DNA from: M55B112 sp040880545 | Lineage (GTDB): Bacteria > Bacteroidota > Bacteroidia > Bacteroidales > GCA-2748055 | Direction of reading: 5' to 3' | NCBI GenBank assembly: GCA_040880545.1 | Contig: JBBDIE010000035.1 | Span: forward strand, 1-44,258 | DNA length: 44,258 nucleotides | Shown here: piece by piece, positions 27,219 to 35,551 of the stretch | How positions within the stretch are numbered: the stretch's first letter is position 1 | Layout of the letters: each line of letters starts with the position of its first letter | Position numbers and translations under genes: made by a program | The notes under the pieces: generated by a model | What the model saw: only the letters and a program-made list of their open reading frames with translations | Told to the model about the DNA's origin: nothing | The model's database searches: none

Positions 27219-29894
27219 TCATGTAACTGGTTGCTTGCCGGGTACGGCCCGGACACGGATGGCACTAAGGAGGGGCAAACCATCTACCGGCCTGAATTTA
27301 ATGGTTATACCATTCCCGTTGCTCGCCCCAACTTTCAGCCGAATGATATTTCCTTCTACAGAAAGTGGATTCCTGCTGCGGGTAATTACCTGTATGGGAG
27401 GGGCATTCCCCGGTATGATCTCGAATACCCTGTTTTCCGATCTCATATCCGGCTCAGCAACCCAGCATTCCACCATGTAATTTCCGTCTGGCAGGTCAAA
27501 CCTGTAACTTTCAGGCGCTTCCAGATATTGAAAATAGAGTGCCGGATCATCAGTATTAGTAAGCGCAATATCCTTTTGAAGCATCTTTCTATCCCCGCCT
27601 GTATATCCGTAACTTCCTCTGGTAAAAGGTTTATCAGGGAGCCAGGCCACGTCGTACCCCTTGTAATATTGTGCATTGGAACCGCAGTTAACAGCGATAT
27701 CCACATCCTGAGATTCCATTTTTCTCAGGTCAGCCAGCAGGGAAACCACCGCGATTTCGATCTTGTCGGAGAATTTTTCATTCTCCGAAATTGCTTGTGC
27801 AGTAATTTCGTTGATTCCCTCTTCAAGATCAACCATCCATAAAGCTTTGCCTGTGAGATCCGGTTTTTTACTCCCCATCGTTCTGCCATTTACAAATAAT
27901 TCTGCATCAGTACAATTGGTGTAAATTTTAAGGGGCTGTTCTGCCAAAACATCCTTCTTGTTTCTGGTCCCTGTTCGTAATTGCCATTCCCTGCTAGCGA
28001 TATGGATAAAGGGTTCCTTACTCCAGTTAGCCTTGTAGAGATAATATACATCCTTGGGATTCCTGTCCCAGGACACCATCCCCTTCTGGTTCAGATGAGG
28101 AATTGATCCCCCTGTCCATGGTTGTGAAAAATCAAACTGGTTCCAGATGGCTACACCTGTCAGTTGGTCCAACGATTCAATTTGTGCAAGGTAAGATTCG
28201 TTGAATTCCTGTTGATACTGTACAGAAAAATCAAATCGTTCGGGATGCACCGCATTTAAATACGGGTCGGAGCCTGCCCCATATTCACTGACCAAAATCG
28301 CCTGGCCGGGAAAACGCATCAGGCTCTTCCTGATGGTTCCTGAAAAGTGACTGAATTCTCCTGAGTACCAGCCGGAATAAATATTCAGGCCCAGGACGTC
28401 AGAAATACCGGTGAGTCCGTATTTTTCGTAATCACGCGAACCATGAATAGCCATGGCCGTGAGCCTTGACGGATCCTCTGTGCGGATTGTACTGTCCAGG
28501 TTAACTGCCAGTTGCCTCACTAGCTCCGTGTATTCAGGATCAAATTGCACCGACATGCGCTGTGCATTGTTTCCCCAGAGGAAGATCTCATTCATACTGC
28601 CCCACATCACCACAGACGGATGGTTGAAATGTTGCCTGATCATTTCCTGCAACATTTCCATGGAATTTTCATAGAACCGGGTATCAGGCATGATGTAATT
28701 AACCAACGGGATCTCCTCCCATACCAGTAAACCGAGACTGTCACAGGCTCTCAGCACTGCCGGATCCTGTGGATAATGGGCAAGTCTGACAAAATTAGAT
28801 CCCATCTTCCTGATATTCACAAGGTCCTTCACATGGTCTTCATTGCTCAGAGCCGAACCCTTTCCTTTAAAATCCTGGTGCCGGTTTGTTCCCTTTAAGA
28901 AAACTCTTTTTCCGTTCAGGTAAAATCCGCCATCCGGCTGAAGTGCAATGGTTCGGATACCCAAGGGAAAATCCAGGCGATCAAGCGAAACATCTGCCGT
29001 ACTAATTACATAATCAACTGTATATAGATAGGGATGCTCCGGCGACCAAAGCATTGGTTGCTCAATTACGAGTGGTTCTGTTGATATTACTTCGGTTACT
29101 TCCGGTCCTACCCTGATAGAGCTGTTTTGAGTGGCGATTACCATTCCATTCTGGTCCCTTACGGCAATGGTAAGTTCCGCATCCACCTGATGGTAAAAAT
29201 TGTTGCAGATCACGATCCGGGAACTCAGAGAGGCTGATTGATTGCTGACATCAGAAGTAAACAGGTATATTCCAGAGGATCCTTTATCGGACATGGAAAA
29301 ATGGAGTGGTTCAGTAATTACAAGTTCCACATCCCTATATATTCCACCATACAGGGCAAATCCAACAGAAAGCGGGGGGATAAATGGATCGTGTGCATTA
29401 GAAACAGAAACTGCCAGCAGATTAGGCTCTTCACCTGTGCTTAAAAACCTGGTGATATCCATGGCAAATGCGGTATAGCCTCCCTGATGTCTTCCCGCAA
29501 ACATTCCGTTAACGTACACGTCGGCCACCTGGTTGGCACCCTCGAACCGAAGATGAAACCTTTTCCCCTGTAGGGTATCCGGTATTATTATTTCTTTCCG
29601 GTACCATCCAATTCCCCTGAAATATCCGTCCTTGTCATCAAAAGGATCCACAGAGTTCCAGGTGTGCGGAAGGTCCGTTACCGCCCAGGTATCGTCAACG
29701 ATTTTACGATTATAAGCAAATTCTGTACCTCCCTGGTGAAATTTCCAACCTTCATTCAGGTTAACTACCGATCTTTCGGAAGTGTATGATGGTATCACTT
29801 TTACCTGACCCGACAAAGGAAAGAGTGAACAGGCCATCAGAATCAGACTAATTGTGGAAGGAATGGAAATACTTCTATTTGCCGGATACTTCAT
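27219..29894 (-). CDS. Glycoside hydrolase family 2 protein (beta-galactosidase-like) with malectin-type C-terminus
   Basis: An 891-residue enzyme with all GH2 parts: jelly roll (about 40-190, SVVNLNEGWKFHQGG, TDLPHTWNSVDPFDDKDGYF, GWYRKEIIIP, VYVNGMFAGRHQGGYTAF), Ig-like domain, and catalytic barrel starting GGFYLNGKRVFLKGTNRHQD. The acid/base Glu is in MWGSMNEIFLWG (about 436) and the nucleophile Glu in ILVSEYGAGS (about 540). After it come a DUF4982-like sandwich (LKIYTNCTDAELFVNGRTMG) and a malectin-like carbohydrate-binding domain (about 720-885). The signal peptide contains LILMAC, so a lipoprotein anchor at Cys22 is possible. It probably removes terminal beta-galactosides in the periplasm; beta-glucuronidase or another GH2 specificity cannot be excluded. 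Confidence 0.9.
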   Translation of the reverse strand: MKYPANRSISIPSTISLILMACSLFPLSGQVKVIPSYTSERSVVNLNEGWKFHQGGTEFAYNRKIVDDTWAVTDLPHTWNSVDPFDDKDGYFRGIGWYRKEIIIPDTLQGKRFHLRFEGANQVADVYVNGMFAGRHQGGYTAFAMDITRFLSTGEEPNLLAVSVSNAHDPFIPPLSVGFALYGGIYRDVELVITEPLHFSMSDKGSSGIYLFTSDVSNQSASLSSRIVICNNFYHQVDAELTIAVRDQNGMVIATQNSSIRVGPEVTEVISTEPLVIEQPMLWSPEHPYLYTVDYVISTADVSLDRLDFPLGIRTIALQPDGGFYLNGKRVFLKGTNRHQDFKGKGSALSNEDHVKDLVNIRKMGSNFVRLAHYPQDPAVLRACDSLGLLVWEEIPLVNYIMPDTRFYENSMEMLQEMIRQHFNHPSVVMWGSMNEIFLWGNNAQRMSVQFDPEYTELVRQLAVNLDSTIRTEDPSRLTAMAIHGSRDYEKYGLTGISDVLGLNIYSGWYSGEFSHFSGTIRKSLMRFPGQAILVSEYGAGSDPYLNAVHPERFDFSVQYQQEFNESYLAQIESLDQLTGVAIWNQFDFSQPWTGGSIPHLNQKGMVSWDRNPKDVYYLYKANWSKEPFIHIASREWQLRTGTRNKKDVLAEQPLKIYTNCTDAELFVNGRTMGSKKPDLTGKALWMVDLEEGINEITAQAISENEKFSDKIEIAVVSLLADLRKMESQDVDIAVNCGSNAQYYKGYDVAWLPDKPFTRGSYGYTGGDRKMLQKDIALTNTDDPALYFQYLEAPESYRFDLPDGNYMVECWVAEPDMRSENRVFEIIPGNAPPIQVITRSRNPLSVEGNIIRLKVGASNGNGITIKFRPVDGLPLLSAIRVRAVPGKQPVT

Positions 29895-30089
29895 ATTATT
29901 TCAGATCTTATTTGATTTGGGCTAACTTTAATCAATTTTCATAGTTATCGGATAGACTGACCGCTCACACGATGCTCTCCTAAGTGCCTTAATTTTTTCT
30001 TCTATCAAATAAAACTAGTCCCGGTACATGCAAATCCTACCGGAAGGATATAGTTTAACCCTGACTATCCGGGGTTCACAAACATCATG
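29895..30089 (-). other. 195-base gap between GH50-like and GH2 genes
   Basis: No ORF of note. Two short inverted repeats lie near 30033-30082: ATCCT...AGGAT and GGATA...TATCC. They may fold in the transcript downstream of the GH50-like gene, but without a T-run. On the minus strand TTTG is followed after 17 bases by TTTATTTG, two bases short of the normal promoter spacing. Nothing firm can be called. Confidence 0.3.
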
Positions 30090-32756
30090 TTATAATTTAA
30101 TAAATTTCTTTGTCACTAACCTGTCTGTATAGTTTAATTGCAAAAAATAAATTCCGGAATTCAACTCCTCAATATTCAGATTACCATCCTGCAATTCTTT
30201 ACTTGTAAATTGAATTAACCTGTTACCTTGCAACCCTATTACCTCTCCAGTAATTGTCGTACCTGATCCATTGACCCTCCCAAGGTTAAGAATATCCATT
30301 GCAGGATTCGGATAGAGGGTCATATTCCCCAAATTAGCCTGTTCAACGTTTTCAACCATGCGGAAATCCAATGATGCAAATTGATTTCCGCTTTCCACCG
30401 ATAAGATTGAAACCGGATCATTCACAAACTGTGTTGATTTTAATACAAGGCTGATTTCAGATCCATCCGTCCATCGCTCCGGTGAAAATTTCGTGCTGAT
30501 ATCCCAACGAAATTCCCGGTAAGTTCCACCCGTGGAGATATGCTGCACATCCACAGGGGCATCACCACTCAGGAATGGCTGGTTCTGCCACACAAGACCC
30601 AACTCATCCCAGCTGATTTCCTTCGGGTCATAAACTCCTATATCTACAGAAGATCCGGACGAATTCGCGTGAACCACTAACTCAACTTTGTTAAACGCCT
30701 CCGGGGTCGCCCCTTGTGCGGGTTTAAATGCCAGGTAGGCAATCCTGTGATAATTATCTGTTGTCGAATATTTTACCAACAACTCGCTTTCTGTTCCAAA
30801 ATTGGTTTCGTTATAATCACCTCCCCTGATATAGCTGTCTTTCACCGGGGCGTTCCATGGTAATTCAAACATAATAATATTCAGTGTATCAAAAATTACC
30901 ATCTCATCTACGCTGGCACTCATTACCAGGCTCCCTTCACCCAACAATCCATCATTAAAATTAATATTCAATAACGATCCGCTTAATTCTGTGGTGAAAA
31001 GACCGCCGGAAGTTTCTGCTGCAATCTCATGGTTCAAAGCCCTGGACTCGTCTCCTTTCAGTTCAAAGACCAAATTCAGATCGATATTCAGATCGTGTGA
31101 TCTGTATACTCTTCTGGTCCCCAGGGGCTTTTTCACAACTAGCCTGTAATCAAGTGCAATTCTGAATGAGTTGAGAGAGCCGGGAAGACCGTTGTTTTCA
31201 AGTAGTCCGTCGGTTGAAAAAACCTCAATTGAATCTCCGTCAAGGTTCTCTCCATTAAAAAAAACAGCCTTGTATCCTGCCTTGAGTTTAACGGAAGATA
31301 TCTGCCCGGTATCCCCTAAAAGCATTGTGATCGTTGCTTGTGTATATTCGCCTACAGGCAAATAAAGCGGAGTTTTTTCAAAATTCGGCCCAATATAAAT
31401 AGCAGCCTGTTTGCCTTCGGGTATGGGGGTCAGATAATTCCTCAATCCGTACATATCCTTTGTTATTTTGGTAAGGGAACTCTTCAGGGGAACATACCAC
31501 GCTCCGTTTTCGTTAATGAATCCCTTGTTCACATACGGATTGATGTCATCCTGAAAACGGTGCCATTGTACGCCCACGCAACCCCTGCTTTCAAGCATTT
31601 TCAAGGTGAAATTTTCAAAATAAATGGCCCTGTCTGTTTGTTTTGGTACATTATTCCCGGCACCGCTTGCATTTGCCATTCCCACATCATAACCCTTTGC
31701 ATAATATTCACTGATCAGAAATGGCTTGTTGCTCTCTCCGAGCCACATTTCGATATCGGTTGTCGCCGGTTCGTAAGGGCCATAGAAGTTAATACTGATT
31801 ACATCCACATATTTACCTGCCTCCCTGAAGAGTGAGGGTTTGTATTTGGCGGCCCCGTGCAATCTGCTTCCCAGGTAAAGGAGATCGGGCGCCACTTCAT
31901 CAATGGCTTCATGTACAATTCTGTAATAGGTGCCCATCAGGTAACCATGAAATTCTTCCCTATCTGTTTCATCTATAGTGTACCCTTCGCCCTTGCGTAA
32001 GATCATCCATTGGTGAGCCGCCAGGTAATTTGGATCCGAATCCTCCACAGCCAGAAAACGGTCGAGTAACTTTCCATAGGTGGTGTTATCATAGTTCGGT
32101 AGTTCATTGTCAGAAAATATCCCGATGCAATAGGGGTCGTTTGCCACTTGTGTGAGTTCCAGTGCCAGATTTTTAGCAAAAGTGACAAATTCAGCATCAA
32201 AAATTGCAATTACACCATCACTGTAAAGCTCCTTCGTACGCTGGGTAGTATTTTTATACCCCTGTAAAAATAAAAACCGTGTCACGTAGGGCATATCCGG
32301 GCCGGAAAAACTGTTGATATTGGAATAGGTTGACCAGTTTCCCAATGTATTGAATCCGGCCTTGATGAGATCATCCGGCATTTTGACATTTGGATAATAG
32401 GAATTTACCGAATTGGGGGCCACACTGAAGAAGGGGTGCCCTAACGGATCAATTAGGTACCAATAACCGTCAATTAGCTGGGTCCTGAACCTCCCCGTTG
32501 CTTCAACCTGTAACCCGGTCCAACCGAAATATTCATCCAATTGTGATGTGGTTGGTACATCACGGAGAATCTTTGCCAGAACAGTGTTTCCGGGAGTGGT
32601 ACCAACACCTCCCATGGTATCTGCCAGGATAAACTCTGCTTCAATAATATCCGTGGATTGCTGAGCATATACCGGGTTTATGCCATATCCTGCAACTAAG
32701 AAGATTATTGACAAGATAACGGTTGAATTTGAAAATTGTATACTTTCCCTGTTCAT
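30090..32756 (-). CDS. GH50 beta-agarase-like enzyme with DNRLRE domain and T9SS tail
   Basis: An 888-residue secreted protein with a signal peptide ending PVYAQQ. The catalytic part (about 60-450) carries GH50-like blocks: FRTQLIDGYWYLIDPLGHPF followed by FSVAPNSVN, FNTLGNWSTYSN, FSDNELP (acid/base candidate, about 216), YLGSRLHGAAK, VDVISINFYGP, LISEYYAKG (nucleophile candidate, about 348) and VGVQWHRFQDD. GH50 enzymes cut beta-1,4 bonds of agarose. Near residues 637-780 is a DNRLRE-type domain (VKDSYIRGGDYNETNFGTES), and the C-terminus is a T9SS signal (LYPNPAMDILNLG). It should be the first enzyme to meet the polymer at the cell surface. The family call is from motif memory; another clan-A family is possible. 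Confidence 0.68.
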   Translation of the reverse strand: MNRESIQFSNSTVILSIIFLVAGYGINPVYAQQSTDIIEAEFILADTMGGVGTTPGNTVLAKILRDVPTTSQLDEYFGWTGLQVEATGRFRTQLIDGYWYLIDPLGHPFFSVAPNSVNSYYPNVKMPDDLIKAGFNTLGNWSTYSNINSFSGPDMPYVTRFLFLQGYKNTTQRTKELYSDGVIAIFDAEFVTFAKNLALELTQVANDPYCIGIFSDNELPNYDNTTYGKLLDRFLAVEDSDPNYLAAHQWMILRKGEGYTIDETDREEFHGYLMGTYYRIVHEAIDEVAPDLLYLGSRLHGAAKYKPSLFREAGKYVDVISINFYGPYEPATTDIEMWLGESNKPFLISEYYAKGYDVGMANASGAGNNVPKQTDRAIYFENFTLKMLESRGCVGVQWHRFQDDINPYVNKGFINENGAWYVPLKSSLTKITKDMYGLRNYLTPIPEGKQAAIYIGPNFEKTPLYLPVGEYTQATITMLLGDTGQISSVKLKAGYKAVFFNGENLDGDSIEVFSTDGLLENNGLPGSLNSFRIALDYRLVVKKPLGTRRVYRSHDLNIDLNLVFELKGDESRALNHEIAAETSGGLFTTELSGSLLNINFNDGLLGEGSLVMSASVDEMVIFDTLNIIMFELPWNAPVKDSYIRGGDYNETNFGTESELLVKYSTTDNYHRIAYLAFKPAQGATPEAFNKVELVVHANSSGSSVDIGVYDPKEISWDELGLVWQNQPFLSGDAPVDVQHISTGGTYREFRWDISTKFSPERWTDGSEISLVLKSTQFVNDPVSILSVESGNQFASLDFRMVENVEQANLGNMTLYPNPAMDILNLGRVNGSGTTITGEVIGLQGNRLIQFTSKELQDGNLNIEELNSGIYFLQLNYTDRLVTKKFIKL

Positions 32757-33090
32757 TTTCAGATTTTAATTTCGTTGTTAACATGTGCAAGATCACCTGC
32801 ATTCTGCCTGGACACATCTCTATTTCCAGTCTTATTCTCGCATCTCATAAAAACGATCTGAACTTCCCGCAGATGATGATTTTTCTAACCGTAAAGTTAA
32901 TCCCCGGAAATTATAAGCGGTTATTTCCTGTGTCAATGAGGTTTCATTTTTGTTCATCCCGGCCATTCCAACTCTTTATCAGAGGGAATTATACGATTCC
33001 GGGAACAATCAGGAAACCGAAATGATCAAAAATAACACCTGTTAAACAAAACGTTTCCATATACTTGTATCCCCGATTAAAACCAATGGT
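32757..33090. promoter_or_regulatory. Divergent promoter region between GH50-like and beta-helix genes
   Basis: A 334-base gap separating divergent genes, so promoters for both must lie here. For the plus gene TATACTTG (33060-33067) has one mismatch to TAnnTTTG but no partner box at 19-21 bases. A dyad GGAAAT (32906-32911) / ATTTCC (32923-32928) with an 11-base spacer lies near the middle and could bind a dimeric regulator. It does not resemble the repeat upstream of susC. No gene is seen. Confidence 0.35.
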
Positions 33091-34917
33091 ATGAGAAAAC
33101 ATAACTGGCCCTATATATCATTCATCTTTCTCTTTTTGTCTGAAACGGTTGCGTTAACAGCATACACAAGCAACTCTGTATACTATGTAGACAAAATTGG
33201 TGGGAATGACCTGGCATCAGGATTATCTGAACAGGAGGCCTGGTCGAGCCTTGAAAAGGTAAATGAAACGACCTTTTCAGCGGGTGATACATTACTGTTC
33301 AAATCTGGTGAAACCTGGTCAGGCTCGCTCTCCCCTAAGGGTTCTGGAACATCTGAATTGCCCATTGTTATTGACAAATATGGATCCGGCAGCCTGCCAC
33401 ATTTCGATGGCCGTGGAATCATCAATCGCGGTGTACTCTATCTTGAGAACCAGTCGGGCTGGGAGATCAGTAACCTGGAGATTACCAACGATGCAGACTC
33501 GGGTGACATACGCCGTGGTGTTGAGATATGCGGCAGAAACGGTGGCCTCCTTTCGCATATCCATCTGAAGAACCTGCATGTCCACCATATCAAAGGTATT
33601 ATTGGAAACAAAATGACACATAAACGCACAGGAGGCATTTTCTTCAGCGTCTATGCCAGCGATACCATTCCCACCCGCTTCGATGATATATTGATAGAAA
33701 ATTGTACCATCAACGATTGCGAAAACCAGGGAATAGTTACTTCGGGCAATAATATTGCCTACCCTGATCCTTCATCGGAATTATGGCAACAAAGGAAATT
33801 TACCAATGTGGTAATCAGAAAAAATGTAATCTACAATATTTCAAAAAATGCGATGATCCTCCGCCTTCTGGATGGCGGACTGGTAGAACGTAACCTCTGT
33901 TATGCCACGGCAACAGGCACCACCGGCAATACAATTTTCACCAGGAGTTCAAGGAAGGTGATCCTTCAGTACAATGAGGGGTATGATAACCGTTCGCCCG
34001 ATCATGACGGTTCACTGTATGATGCCGACCTGGAAAGTGTGGAATGTATCTTTCAGTATAGCTACAGTCACGATAATGCACACGGTTTGTACTGGCAATG
34101 CACTGTCCAGCAGGACCATGGAAATATTGTGAGGTATAATATCAGTCAGAACGATAAAGGCAGAATTTTTAATTTTAGTTATCCGTCGCAGGGGACAGAA
34201 GTGTATAACAACACGGTTTTTATAGGGGAACACCGCTCACCAGTGATTATTGGGGAAAAAACTTTGTATGGGGGTAAGAGAAATTACACATTTAAGAACA
34301 ACCTGATCATCAACCGGAGCAGTAATGCATCCTATATATGGGTGGCAGATGAATTTATCGGGAAAAGGGATTTTTCCAATAACCTGTTCTATGGGAGTCA
34401 CCCTGCCGGGGAGCCGGGTGGTCCGGGGAAGCTTATTGAGAATCCGCAACTTGAAGCTCCCGGTACAGGAGAAAACGGGCTGAACAGCCTGGAGGGTTAC
34501 GCTCTTAAACCGAAATCGCCGTGTATAGATAATGGTGCATTAATATTAAATAACGGAGGGATGGATTTCTTTGGTAATCCGCTTGATGCAGGATCAGCAG
34601 ATATCGGGGCATTTGAGTTCCGGGGAATTGTCGGTATGGATGATCATTTTGAAAACAGTAAAGGCACTGGCTTCTGTTATGATCAGTTGAATAATGAAAT
34701 CCGTATGACTCTGCCCCTGGGGGTAACTTCTTCAGTACAAATTGATGTCGTAAACCTGCAGGGTAAAATATTAAATTCTACAGGACCACTTTTCGTTTCG
34801 GTGAATGATCGGAACCAAAACATACCTTTGCCAGATAAACTGCGGCCGGGTATTTACTTTGTTTATTTGCATGATAAAAATAAGTCCCTGGGAAACCACG
34901 CCTTTGTTGTTCTCTGA
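33091..34917 (+). CDS. Secreted right-handed parallel beta-helix protein, paralogue of the 21560-24208 product
   Basis: A 608-residue protein with a signal peptide. The domain starts SVYYVDKIGGNDLASGLSEQ and is built of beta-helix rungs (WEISNLEITND, HLKNLHVHHIKG, DILIENCTINDCENQG, NVVIRKNVIYNISKNAM, NTVFIGEH). It parallels the core of the larger protein block by block: EAWSSLEKVNETTFSAGDTL against SAWKTLDKINRTRFLPGSHI, and LNSLEGYALKPKSPCIDNG against INSLEGFKLEDNSPLKNTG. It lacks the DNRLRE and FnIII modules. The C-terminus (RPGIYFVYLHDKNKSLGNHA) resembles a T9SS tail, but the YPNP motif is absent. Possible polysaccharide lyase or hydrolase; the reaction is unknown. It is the only plus-strand gene of the polysaccharide locus. 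Confidence 0.75.
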   Translation: MRKHNWPYISFIFLFLSETVALTAYTSNSVYYVDKIGGNDLASGLSEQEAWSSLEKVNETTFSAGDTLLFKSGETWSGSLSPKGSGTSELPIVIDKYGSGSLPHFDGRGIINRGVLYLENQSGWEISNLEITNDADSGDIRRGVEICGRNGGLLSHIHLKNLHVHHIKGIIGNKMTHKRTGGIFFSVYASDTIPTRFDDILIENCTINDCENQGIVTSGNNIAYPDPSSELWQQRKFTNVVIRKNVIYNISKNAMILRLLDGGLVERNLCYATATGTTGNTIFTRSSRKVILQYNEGYDNRSPDHDGSLYDADLESVECIFQYSYSHDNAHGLYWQCTVQQDHGNIVRYNISQNDKGRIFNFSYPSQGTEVYNNTVFIGEHRSPVIIGEKTLYGGKRNYTFKNNLIINRSSNASYIWVADEFIGKRDFSNNLFYGSHPAGEPGGPGKLIENPQLEAPGTGENGLNSLEGYALKPKSPCIDNGALILNNGGMDFFGNPLDAGSADIGAFEFRGIVGMDDHFENSKGTGFCYDQLNNEIRMTLPLGVTSSVQIDVVNLQGKILNSTGPLFVSVNDRNQNIPLPDKLRPGIYFVYLHDKNKSLGNHAFVVL

Positions 34918-35551
34918 TGATTTCTAAAATTTGTGTCTGTCCAAAATGGAATCGTAATAAAGTCTCAAATAAAGCACACTTAACTACGCTGCCTTTATTT
35001 GATGCTCCAAACACTCTTCCATATAGGGATGCTGTGGGAGGGCCATATTTTACCAAAAGAGCGTGTACCCCACAAACAGAATAAATAGACAGGCAAAAAA
35101 GAGGAACTTCTTTTCATCTGATCTCCCCGCTTATCCTTGTTTTACTAATCCCAGATAAGCATTAAAGTTAATTCCTGAAAACCGGTATTTGAAGTTATGA
35201 TCTGAAAATGATTGAATTTACTGCCAGTATTGAATTACAGAAAATCCAGTGTGGTGATTGATTTATTTAATTTTATTAAACAAAAATTATTAAATACTGT
35301 TTTGTAGGAGTGAAGTTAAAGCGGAACATCTATATATTAAATTTTTACCTGGCTAACTTGTATCCAATTCATAATATTATAGGTTAATAAAAATTAACAA
35401 GTTACCTGGTTGTCAGCATATCAGGGTCCTGTGCTGATAATTGGTTTATCCCGGTTGGCCAATAAACCAACCCATCAGAAGAAGCCTGTACTTGGTAATC
35501 ATTCCGCATTCTCTTCCCTTTTAATGCTTTTTATGAAACTTTACAGAACCA
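34918..35551 (+). other. 634-base gap upstream of ccsBA with two adjacent hairpins
   Basis: No recognisable gene. A 55-codon ORF (34917-35084) overlaps the stop of the beta-helix gene by one base (TGATG), but its product resembles nothing I know. Near the right end two hairpins follow each other: TCAGCA/TGCTGA (35413-35418, 35432-35437) with an inner CAGG/CCTG pairing, and TTGGTTTAT/ATAAACCAA (35441-35449, 35462-35470), a perfect 9-bp stem with a 12-base loop. They lie 80-140 bases before the ccsBA ATG and may form a leader structure or terminate upstream transcription. The rest is AT-rich sequence typical of promoters. Confidence 0.4.

Noticed and set aside
27165..27842. A 225-codon plus-strand ORF over the end of the GH2 gene and the start of the next.
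   Set aside because: It is antisense to the malectin-like end of the GH2 gene, with low-quality protein composition.
31338..31835. A 165-codon plus-strand ORF inside the GH50-like gene.
   Set aside because: Antisense shadow of conserved catalytic sequence.
34917..35084. A 55-codon plus-strand ORF overlapping the beta-helix stop by one base (TGATG), starting MISKICVCPKW.
   Set aside because: No signal, domain or similarity that I recognise; the overlap alone is weak evidence. A minus-strand frame over the same stretch is equally open, so neither is called.
10774..35551. Mobile-element origin of the polysaccharide locus.
   Set aside because: No transposase, integrase, tRNA end or flanking direct repeat was found, so it is listed as a finding about gene order only, not as a mobile element.
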